A DNA stretch of 64,000 nt from Odontesthes bonariensis (Eukaryota; Chordata; Actinopteri; Atheriniformes; Atherinopsidae). Shown here in pieces: positions 23,025-33,466 of the stretch. The stretch's first letter is position 1. Each line of letters begins with the position of its first letter. Made by a program: the position numbers and the translations under genes. A model generated the notes under the pieces. The model saw nothing but the letters and a program-made list of their open reading frames with translations. It had not been told where the DNA came from and did no database searches. The stretch spans positions 19,893,536 through 19,957,535 of the forward strand of contig NC_134524.1 of the NCBI RefSeq assembly GCF_027942865.1, in the 5' to 3' direction.

Positions 23025-26000
23025 ACTACTGTAGCCTACTGTAAAATAATCATTTTCATCATCAAGACGAACTGAAGGCTTCAAATTGTGGAGATCAGCA
23101 CTGCCCCACCGCGACCCGAGTCATTGGATTAGAACGGGAGAAAATGAAAAATTATTTTGAAAAAAAATACAAAGTACAGTGGGACAAATAGTGACTCATG
23201 TGTATTTCACTGCTCTTCTGACTGAGCCGCTGCATCCTGACTCCGCTCTGTAGCGTTTTTTTCTTCTAAAGCCCGCGGTGCAGGTGTGTTTTTTTCGAGA
23301 GAAGAGCATAGATCGGTAGTTGTTGTCGCCCTTTTTTTCTTCTGGGCAAAAATATTTATATATACCGACATGCCACCATCGATTATGTTTGAGAACTGTA
23401 ATGAACGTGTACGTGTACATATTAAACCACAACGTTATTGACACACAGGTAGAGAAGAAGCGGAGAGACCGTGAAAGATGAACCGCGTTATAGCGAGGGT
23501 TCACTGTATTCCAACGGCAGATTACAAGGCGCAGGGAACTTTGACGTGCGGAATTGCCATTAAGAGCTGCGTAAACGCTATTTAGAGGTGGGTAAACGCT
23601 ATTTCCTAAATTCCAGAGGTGCGTAAACGGCGTTTACGTGCGTTTACCCTCCACTACAGCCCTGGTAATACGCATGAACTTTGGTTATGGGTGAATCATG
23701 GTTTTGGTTAAATGTTGATGAACTCATACTGTAAGTCACTGCGACTGAATTGCAGAAAACAAACATAAACAAATACAATTAGTCTTGTGCTGCAATTTCA
23801 TCAAACCTTAGAGTCTCTCAGCACGTGTCTCATGACACAAACAACACATCAATAGGTGATTCAATTTAGCCTTGGCATCAGTCAATGAATCACCGCAGAA
23901 GGCGTATTTGCAGAGTTTTACAACAAGCACTCCAAAATGATTAAATTACTACATTTTTAAGGTAAAAAAAAACATTGCAAATTATACTGTAAAACTGTAA
24001 CAAAATCATTAGTTAAACGGGTTAAATCTGAATATTACTCTTAGAAACTTTGAAAACTGGGCTGACTGGGTAGGTTTGGGCAACAATACTTTTTCAAGGT
24101 TGGCTAAAGACCGCAGAGACCAATCCTTCGCTGGTTCCAACAGTGTCATTATGTTTTTTATTTGTTGTGACCGGGCATTTTTATTTAAAAAAATCAAATT
24201 GATTCCCGCTTTCAAGATTTGTTAATTATCAATGCTTCCTCGTCATAGTGACAGAAAATGAAATCAGAGCAGCCGCTATTTTCTGCTGCTTTGCATCGAC
24301 AAAGAACATCACAACAAGATTAAAACTTAACATTTCGATTTGATATGAAGTCCTTCTCACCCAAAACTGTCAGTGTGATGGCGTCACTCCATTCTGTCGT
24401 GGAGAACAAGTCCTGCTTGTGTCTACCCATACAACTGTAGTTTCCACTGCTGGAAGCTGAGGCATTAATGATTGTGAATCCCTTATTTGTGGGAACTGTG
24501 TCTGAGTTGGGTTTGCTCCATCCCACCACCCAATCAGCGTTTCCACCTCCATAGATCTCGCACGTAACAGTGATTGTCTCACCAGCAAATATCAGAGGGC
24601 AGTTGGGGTGCAGGGACACAGCAGCCCTGTTGGAAACTGTTTCAGAAAAGAGGGGTACAGTTTTTAGAGCTGTTTCCGAAACATGGAATTCTCAATCTAA
24701 AGCCATGGCACTCACCTCTGTTTTCAATGGCGACAACATCACTGTCGTCTGTGAAGTCAACCGGCTTCCCTCTGCTTCCTCTGCAAGAGTAGAGGCCTCC
24801 CTGTGAGATGCTAAGAACTTTATCTGGTTTTCCACCTCCATTAACCTGAATTTCCGAAAAGTTGGAGGTATGCCGGAACCAGTAGAATTCCCACTCAGCA
24901 GAGTTTTCCATGGAGCAGGTCAGTGTTGCGTTGCCCCCGACTGTTATGGTTCTTCTGTCGGCCATCACTCGTGGTCTAGGTTTATCTGTTATTAGTTTGG
25001 TTGTGAGAAAGAAAAAAAAAGTATTTTTTGTTGATGGCGAGACGAAACCCAAAAGGAAAAACATGACAGTTTACTTACAGGATACTTGGAGTGTCAAGGC
25101 TTCGCTCCAGTCTGTAGAGGAATACGAGCCCCTTCTACCCTTACACCTGTAGTCCCCGCTGTCAGAAACAGATACAGTGATGCTCTGTTCTCCCTGTGTT
25201 GGGGGTGCGTTTGGGCTCGTTGTTCTCCATTCATACTCCCACTCATTGTTTCTTCCTCCCTGGATCTCACACCTGATGGAGACCATCTCACCACTGAATA
25301 CCTGAGTCCAGCTGTGTTGCAACTTTACAGCGATGCGGTCGGACACTGTTCGTATCAAAAATAGAGTTAATTGGAAACATTACTCACCCTGCTCATCGTG
25401 AATGCATACTTTCCTGTTTTCTATCTTAAAAATCGAATAAACTCACATTTCTTTTCAATGTAAAAGGCTTCGCTGTGCCCTGTGAAGAAAGCCGGGTTTC
25501 CCCTTCTTCCTCTGCACCAGTAGATGCCTTCCTCTGAGATGCGGATGAAGTTTTGAGCAGCATTCGTCCAGTTTGCAGCTTTGTTGGCATCTGGGGCTCG
25601 TGTGAACCAGTCGTATTTCCAGCTGGCGGAGTCCTCAACAGAACAGGTGAGTTTCACCGTGCCGCCTTGTGGAATGGTGGCCATGTTGGCTGTCACAGTG
25701 GCTGTGGGTCTGTGGGCTGTTTTGTGTCAAACATACCTCACATACATTACTTTGTTAAACCTCTCACTTCCTCTTTCGTTTCCAACATTTTGAGTATCAA
25801 TATAGAATAAAAAAAAAAAAAGAAGCTTTAATGTAAAAACAACCACAGATGAACAGCAAGGCATTGCATGTTACACTCAGTGGGGTTACATGGCACTGAA
25901 AGGATCGGATTATTGGCTAAATTACAATAAGACTGAGTTATTAAGTTCACAGTCAAATTAAACTTGCTTGTAGACGGTGTAGCACGTGGGGAATTAGACT

Positions 26001-27589
26001 TTGCGTTCTGGGCATGCTCAAGATTTTTTCCCGGGGTCGGGAACCGGAAGTCGGAAGAGACGATATTACTGTTGTAGTCGCTGTCAGAAAGAAACAAACA
26101 ACGCGATGGAGAATGCGCCGTTGTGCATCGCATTTGTGCAATAAGCAGTTCATCACAAACGAAATATAGAGGGACGTAGCTTCATCTTGCTCTTCGTTCG
26201 CCAGTTTCTCGAATACCTTTTTTTGTTGTTGGTGGTGGTGAAGAGATCAACCGGAAGTGGCTCTATTAGCAATAGTTGAAATGGGTACAGCGCCACCTAT
26301 CGTATCGGAGTATGACATGCTTTGTGCCTATGATTCGATTCATTCAGCGCCATATATCCAAGGATAATTACCCTTGCTCAAATAAGGAGCAACTCAGTCT
26401 TATTGTAATTTAGCCAATAATCCGATCCTTTCAGTGCCATGTAACCCCACTGAGTGTGTCATTATTTATCTCATAAAGTCTAAAATGTAGTAACAGTGTC
26501 AAGAACTAAGTATACCCCATGATTCAGTAGCTTATAGAACCACCATTCGCAGCAATAACTTGGAAGTAATCATTTTCTTTATGACTGTATCAGTCATTTT
26601 GGAACATTATTTTTTAAAGCTTTGCTTTTGTACATTTAGGCACACCTAAGGTCCCAGCACAGCATTTCAATCAAATTGAGGCCCAGACTTTGACCGGATC
26701 ACAGACAACACCTTCGCTCTTTGTTTCTTCGTCCTTTTTCAACCATTCAGTTTTAGATTTTGCTGCTGTGTTTGGGATCTGTGTCCTGTTGAATGACCCA
26801 ATTTCAGCCAAGCTTTAGCTGTCTGACAGATGGCCTCACATTTGACTCCAGAAAATAACTTAACATTTAATGGACTTTAACATTTGACGTGTATTTAACC
26901 GTTTCATTGACCTAGCCAGGAGCAGATGATTTTTAAAGGAGACATATTTTACCTATTTAAACAAGTTAGAATTGGTCTATGAACTATACAAAACATTTTC
27001 ATGAAGTTCTTTGCACAAGATCACTCTCACATAAAGAGATTTCACCAGCCCTATTCTTGCCAGTTTCAGTCTCTCCCAAATTGAGCCGTTTAAAGGGCTC
27101 TGTCACTTTTATGCAAATAAGCTGTTTTTGGCCACGCCCCGCCCCGCTCATGAGAAGCCTCTGGCTGCGTGTACTGTTTACCCTTTTGTTTTGAGGGTCC
27201 AAACGTACATATATGTACTCAAGTGATAAAAGGTACATATATGTACCTTTTTTGAGGGTCCAAAAGGTGCATATATGTACTCAAGTGGTAAAAGGTACAT
27301 ATATTTATCTTTTTTTCTACATGCTGGGGTACAATAGACATTCTGTGTTTGGCTACTTCAGTATAAGGGTACAAAACTATACCTTCAGAGGGTACTGCCC
27401 CAGTGACAAGCCATCATACCCCTAAAGGTACAATTCTGTACTTTATTTTCTGAGAGTGTAATTTTAAACTGTTTTTTTATTCTTAGATTGTTTTTAAAGT
27501 GTTTATAATTGTATAAACATTTTTATTATTGCTTTATTATGTCTTGCTACTGGATGCTTGAATTTCCTTCGGGATCAATAAAGTATCTG

Positions 27590-27658
<69 letters not shown>

Positions 27659-30409
27659 TCCCTATGAATTAAGGGTTCATTTGTTTTCAGTGCAGAGCTT
27701 CTGCAGTCTCCAGCCTGACTCACCTGTGGTGCGTTTCTGGAGCTCCAGTCTCTGCCGGTGATACCTCCCGGTGGTTTTCACAGCCGCGAACAGGTCAGCC
27801 TGTGTGAGCTGCTCCACCGGGGCCGAGGGGGAGCACTCCTCCACGCCGGGCCAGCCGCCTGAAATAAGTTGAGAAAACATCCGTGCCCCCTGCAGCCGGC
27901 AGCGCCAGTGAGCACGAGAATCCCGGCCGCCAGCAGACAGGTGACCGCGGCGACAGCAGCGCGAGGTCCCGCTGAGCTGAAGGCGAGCCTCGGTCCCCCG
28001 GCAGGCTTCCACAAGTTCACTGCCTGGATGGGTTCACCACTTCGCTCATGGACAGGAAAGAAGTGTTTTCTCAACAGCGGGACCTCGCGCTGCTGTCGCC
28101 GCGGTCACCTGTCTGCTGGTGGCCGGAATGCTCGTGTTTTCTCAACTTATTTCAGATGGCTGGCCCGGCGCGGAGGAGCGCTCCCCCTCGGCCGGTGGAG
28201 CAGCTCACACAGGCTGACCTGTTCGTGGCTGTGAAAACCACTGGGAGATATCACCGGCAGAGACTGGAGCTGCTGCTGGACACCTGAGTCTCCAGAAACG
28301 CACCACAGGTGCAGCCAACAACACAACACTTCATGTGTGATTTTCCTTTCGTAGCCATTGCGCTCGTATGCTCGATTCACGATGGCGGATCTTCAACTAA
28401 TGTAGAGGGTGGGGAGCGGGTGGGGAGTGGGTGGGGACTCGACAGGTATATGCAAATTCCCCTATTGTGACGTCACAATAGGGGAGCCATCCAAATGGCT
28501 CACAGAAGCATTTTTTTCTTGACACCAAAGTCTTTCTACTGACCTACAGAAAATGGATGGATGGGTTTTTTCGCGCTTGGAGTGTTTAAAGGAACAGTAG
28601 AGACCCAAATATGAACACAAAGTTCGCAAAAAGTGAGTTTTGCATAATATGTCCCCTTTAAAAAAAAAACTTTCCCTCTTCCATTTTCCCAATCCTCTCC
28701 TTCTGAATACAGACACAGTCAATTCAAATTCAATTCAATTCAAAAATACTTTATTTATCCTAGAGGGAAATTAAATGTTGATGTAGCTCAATTAAATCAA
28801 AGAGTTATTATAGATGCTGATGGCTGTGGGCAGGAAAGATTTCCTGTAGCGGTCCGTTTTGCATCCAAACTGAAGAAGCCTTTGACTGAGGAGACTCTGT
28901 TTTCTGATAACAGTCTCATGGAGAGGATGTTCAGGGTTGTCCATAATTCTCTTGATTTTATGCAAATTTTATGCAAGATGTCATGTGACAGTTCATGCCA
29001 CATGCCAACATGTTGTAGTTGCTGATAACCAGTCACTTTTCTTTTCAAGCTTCGCCCCAGTCTGCCACTGCCTTTGAAAATAAATTCCCTTTGAACCTGC
29101 ACCAGCCTCGGTGTCTGGATTTTGGGCATAAGTCTTGCTACATTATATTTTCTTGATACGCACTGAAACTTTACTGAAGTCGTTTGGATAAAATGACTTG
29201 TTTTTCTTATGATACAGATCTAAAGAGAGGCCACGTCTCCCGCATCACCGGCTTTTTTCATCACTGCATGGTCTTGCCATCCGCTGTTCACACATCTGTG
29301 GTCACACTGCTCTCCAAAAATACTCACAGTGCTGATCACGTCATCACTTGCCTCAACCTTCTTTTACAGTCTTTCAAATGCTCCACCTCCAGACCAGCTT
29401 TCACAGATGGGTCCTGAGTCCACATTACCCTACAAGGCAAGCCGTAAGCAGTGCCGCACCCCTGCTCTGTGCTGCACTGAGCGTATCTCGATGATGACGA
29501 TGATGATGCCAAATATAAACTTTGTAGTCAAATAACCAAAGATAAGATACAAAGAATGAATGAGAGCAGAAATTTGTCATAGCACTGAGTTCTTGTGCCT
29601 TGCACAAAAAGTTCATTTTTAGCTCATTTGCAGTTAACACGACTCCCAACCCTTCTCTTACATTGTTTTCTCTTGATAATGTCTATACCACTTTTTAGGT
29701 GTGGCTAAGCTGCATTTGATGATAAAGTTAGCAGCGGTGACAGAAAATGCTTACCTGATACTGACAGAGTGAGGTTGTTGCTCTCTTTTGTAAAACTCTC
29801 TGAGCCCTTCCGGTGACCAATGCACTGATAATCCCCCCTCAGGTCTGCCGTTAGGTTCATCGAGAAGGAGTTATTTGCCATGATGGGAGCAATTTGTCGA
29901 CCATTCCGGTTGAACTCATAAAGCCAGTCTGTGACACTTCCATTTCTTATGTCACACTTCAAGGTAACGGACTCTCCAGCAAATAAACGAAATGAGTCGT
30001 GTTCGAGGGACAACTCAGCATCTACACTCAAATGAAAACATACAGGCCAACTGCAGTGAATGAGTTATTGATATAAGCCTTAACGAGAAGAAATGTGTTC
30101 CTAGGAGTTAAATGAATAGAATGCCATAAAAAGATTAAAAAAAGATTTTCAATCACCTTGAGTATGTCCACAGTAGAGGAGTGTGTTCAGCGCTAAAATC
30201 AAAGATTGATATCTCAAATTATCTACGGTCGCATACAGAAAATCTTCAACCGAAGCTTTTTAACGATGCAGACATTTCATCACAGGAGGCTGCAGTTCAA
30301 ACATTTGACATTTTGTTATTACTACATTTTATCGAACCTGTTTTATTGAAAGAAAGTAACTTCTGTACTCACAGAATAAGGTCAGTACACAGAGCACAGC
30401 GTACCTCAT
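18884..30409 (-). CDS. Gene A: Fc receptor-like/LITR-type receptor, 10 Ig domains, ITAM-like tail
   Basis: Eighteen exons: 30409-30373 and 30192-30157 (split signal peptide, MRYAVLCVLTLF then SLNTLLYCGHTQ); Ig domains 30021-29755, 25716-25447, 25345-25079, 24985-24716, 24636-24361, 22165-21896, 21757-21482, 21365-21030, 20783-20511, 20271-20029; membrane exon 19854-19744; cytoplasmic exons 19657-19642 (16 nt), 19506-19409, 19296-19255, 19160-19095, 18921-18884. The total is 3,192 nt, 1,063 codons plus stop, all in frame. Each Ig exon is phase 1. The tail joins QQIYSSLLH to GDASVYESI, giving YSSL-x7-YESI, an ITAM spacing; SVYESI alone also fits an ITIM. The ninth Ig domain lacks its B-strand cysteine. 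The donor after it appears to be GC rather than GT. Domain order reads B-(AB)3-C-D-E. The split signal peptide and phase-1 exons are hallmarks of the Fc receptor-like family. Two shorter genes are possible, but no second signal exon was found. Confidence 0.8.
22336..23664. mobile_element. hAT element in gene A intron, hosting a nested element
   Basis: The ends read cagggctgtagtgg on both sides (inverted). A perfect 8-bp duplication gtaatacg flanks it (22328-22335 and 23665-23672). It carries a GT-rich microsatellite near 22618-22650 and the nested Tc1/mariner-pogo-type element at 22800-23506. No transposase frame is left. Confidence 0.85.
22800..23506. mobile_element. Nested Tc1/mariner-pogo-type non-autonomous element
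   Basis: Inverted ends start CAGTGAACCCTCG on both sides, flanked by TA (22798-22799 and 23507-23508). It lies wholly inside the hAT element 22336-23664, so it arrived later. Confidence 0.8.
25873..26458. mobile_element. TIR element with long perfect inverted repeats, unclassified
   Basis: About 65 bp at each end (starting ACACTCAGTGGGGTTACATG) are essentially perfect inverted repeats. No coding frame and no clear target duplication. Lies in the intron of gene A between the first and second Ig domains. Confidence 0.75.
27470..27658 (+). mobile_element. LINE 3' end with (TATC)n tail
   Basis: The string ttccttcgggatcaataaagtatc followed by about 17 TATC units is the usual 3' end of a fish L2/CR1-type LINE. 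It sits inside the TTAA-flanked element. Confidence 0.6.
27717..28312. repeat. Large imperfect palindrome (foldback)
   Basis: About 27717-27880 is the inverted copy of about 28130-28312. An inner pair (near 27936-27978 and 28075-28122) is inverted too, with the centre near 28015. The region is GC-rich, unlike its surroundings, and would fold into a long hairpin. Confidence 0.75.
28735..29000 (-). mobile_element. LINE 3' fragment (Rex/CR1-like), minus orientation
   Basis: The minus-strand translation contains NSLDFMQ-like and FRLLSENRVSSVKGF-type text ending in a loose KSFLPTAIS-like motif (here NLSCPQPSASI). An ACTTTATTTATCC motif near 28747 marks the 3' side. The copy is short and worn. Confidence 0.45.
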
Positions 30410-30589
30410 CCTCACATCAGACACTTTGCCTCTGAACGTGAGTCACATGAAAGAGAAGGAAGAGAAATGGGGAACTGCAGAGAAAATAAGTAACATGTCA
30501 TTTAAAGAAGAGAAGAATTCAGCCCAGCCTCTTTTTCATCTCATTTCTGCTTCCCTTTTTTAGAGTAAACTCAGTACTACGCCGATTAA

Positions 30590-31658
30590 AGGGGCACTAG
30601 GTAGCATTTTCACCTAAAATTATAGCCTTCAGGAGTTTAACAAAGGTTAAACAAGTCAATAGTAAGCGAATGAAGCCTGTCTCGCTCCCAACAGGGGTCT
30701 GTATGCTGAAAATCCCATATGTAACTTCGGCAGGAGCGACCCGCTTCTGAAGTGTCGTGATGCGCGAGAAGAGTCGTTTGTGTTTACGGCACTTAGCTAG
30801 GTACTGTATGCTAGCTGTAGTTGTAGGCTATGTGTTCGCTTGCGTTGAAGAGCCAACACCAAGCGTTTCATATTCTGCCTTTCACAGACTGAATATGAAA
30901 CGTTCGATGTTGGCACTTCCCATCTTTGTGAAATTTCTCCAAGCGTGATCTTGTTCATCTACCATAGTGATCTGCGTTTTAGATCGCAAAGAGACAGGTG
31001 ATGATGGTGCTCTAATTCCTCCTGAGTTCGAGACGTAGCCTAGCTTCAGAAATACACGGACTGACCTGATTAGAATAAGAATAGCGTTTTGATCCAAACA
31101 AGAATTGTTATGTACAAATGAAAATTGATTAATTTGTGATTGTAATCGGAATAGTGTAGAGCTAGTCTGCGTTTATTGCGGCGTGTGTTGGTAGTGCTTG
31201 CGTGCATCTGTCTAAGATCTAACTTTTGTAAGTGTCTGCTAATACAAAGGAATCACTCCACGAATACACCATGATGAGGGAATAATCCCATTCAAGATCA
31301 GCAACAGTCCATCCATACATCCATTATCTGCCGCTTGTCCGGGGATCGGGTCGCGGGGACAGCAGCCTGAGCAGAGAAACCCAGACGTCCCTGTCCCCGA
31401 CCACTTCATCCAGCAACAGGATTATAGCATATTATCTTGAGTTCTCTCTTCAGAAAAACTCTGATTATAGTATCTTACGTGGACAGTCTACACTTGTGAA
31501 TCAGATGACCTAACTGCACTGACTAAATAACACAACAGCAGCATTCGCCACGATGGTTAGTTAGTGGGTGTGTACAGGTGGGCATTTTTACGACAGTGTA
31601 GAATTTCAGTTTGACCAATAGAGATTGCTATACTGCCACTAAACTACCTTGTATCCCT
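30590..31658. mobile_element. TTAA-flanked TIR element between genes A and B
   Basis: Inverted ends AGGGGCACTAGGTAG and AGGGATACAAGGTAG are flanked by TTAA (30586-30589, 31659-31662). It contains a stretch near 31309-31420 (ccatccatacatccattatc ...) that belongs to a very common fish dispersed repeat. The TTAA duplication points to piggyBac or Kolobok; I cannot choose. Confidence 0.6.
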
Positions 31659-31662
31659 TTAA

Positions 31663-33466
31663 ACAACATGCTTCTTGCACAGTTTCTCAGAAGAGAATTT
31701 AGTGTCTTAGTTTCCCATGTAATGTTCACTTTGCTGTCATCATCGCTTTATTCAGTTTCATTCTGTTAGTTTTGGATCGCTTTCTCTGCTTCTGTTAAGT
31801 TTAACGTTTTGGCTTCCACCTTTGTCTCGTCAACCAATAAACACAGCAATTCATGCAACCTGCTTTCATTCCTGGGGTTTTAAATCAAGTGTTTTTTATG
31901 TTGCTTGCCTCATTGCGATGAGGCATCGCACAGTTTGGAATTATGTCTCATCATACAGGAACTGCTTTTGTCACAATGAGACTGCCCCAATTAAAGGCTG
32001 CCTATGTTAAACAGGAGATTTCACAGTGGCTTCATTCACTCCTTGAATAAAATTCATGATTAAGAGCTGATAAAACATCTTTGCCAAAGCGCTATCGTAT
32101 TTTGGTTTGGCTCAGAGAGTAATTCGTATTTCACTAATGTATTGTTTTAGTACAGTCAAAACATGTTATTTTCTCCTACTGCATGGTACTACTGGGATGT
32201 TACACGGAACACAGGACATAAAACATCAGGGGCAGAAGTCTGAAGATTTAAATGCAATGCCCGTCTCCTAAAAACCCCTAAAACTTTTTTTTGTTGCTGT
32301 TGTTGAAAAAAAAAAGTTGATTTTTCATAGGAATGCTGCAAACTGTCGCATTTAGATGAAGAGGGAAGATGATTCGGAGTGACACAGGTTTGTGATCGCC
32401 TCAGTGAATAATCAAGAAACAGAAATTGTGTAATCACAATGAGTGTGTTCCTCCTTGAAGCGTTTGTTCGTCTCCAAAAGTTTGTTAATGAGTCAAACTA
32501 AAACGTAACAACCACAATAAAAAGCTTGCTTACCTTGCTTAGACTTTATCAACATTAAGGTGAGGCAAATAGGTGCCAGAATTTTCAGAATTCTACTTCA
32601 ATAGTAGATGAATTATGAGAGCAAGAAAAGATGAAACCATTTTGTGAAAAGTGAAGCTGAAATATGGCACCGGCACAGATCATTTTCTGTACGTTACTGT
32701 TACAGCCTGGCTCACTGGCTGCAACAAAGAGGGAGACGGACACGAGGTGGCGGGCTAGAAAATTTAATTCATTTGAATAAAGTGATAAAGAGTTGAGAAT
32801 CACTACCAACACCTGCCTCATTTTTTACCAGGTAGTTTTGCAAACTTTTAACTGAGACAACTGGCATAAACACATACATCAATGCATCGCTGAGACTGCT
32901 ACACTGAGTCTCTTTCTCCACCGGCGCTGTGCTCACATGCACTGACGTATCTTGGCTAAATCATTGGCAGGGCATACCAACCAAGAGAATGTAAGCTGCA
33001 ATTTAACAATGGTAGTAACAAAAGCTGAAAAGTGACCCAAAAGTAGCCTTCTGCTGACAGAGGTTACAAATTCTCATACCAGTCATAGACCATCATGCTG
33101 AGAAATAATGGATACATTTATTCAGTAGAGTACATTGAATTGAACTTACATGCATACTAAAAAATTGCTAAAATATCATAAAGGAACAGAAACACAGCGT
33201 AATGCTAAACAGAAGCTTATTACTGCATAAAATGGTGTAATAAAAAGCATTTGAAATGCTAACTAAGCTGTTATGTTCTAGTAAAGTTTATGCAGAATAC
33301 ACTTTGAAAATAACATTTCTTCGAAACAGAAAACAGGATGCACTCCTTTTATTGGAACTTGAAAACTAATATACAGAAAGGCGAGAAATGCAAAGAAGTT
33401 TGGTTAAAGAGGCAAATCATAACTTGTACAGTAGCCTACTGGCAGTATCATTACCAAGAACCTTTC
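31663..33466. other. Spacer between genes A and B
   Basis: AT-rich sequence with no supported exon; it may include the 3' untranslated region of gene B just left of 33467. Confidence 0.4.

Larger units (their letters stand above)
26937..28657. mobile_element. TTAA-flanked DNA transposon derivative (piggyBac or Kolobok type) with foldback core
   Basis: Ends start AGGAGACATATT and AGGGGACATATT (inverted), each flanked by TTAA (26933-26936, 28658-28661). The interior holds a LINE 3' tail with a TATC microsatellite, a large palindrome, and a short cccctattgtgacgtcacaatagggg palindrome near 28460-28485. No transposase was seen. Confidence 0.6.

Noticed and set aside
18884-24361. A separate gene starting inside gene A
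   Set aside because: No signal-peptide exon pair was found between 22.2 and 24.4 kb, and all splice phases join across the intron.
27869-28287. Two GC-rich open frames
   Set aside because: They arise from the palindrome arms (mirrored text in both), so they are not independent coding evidence.
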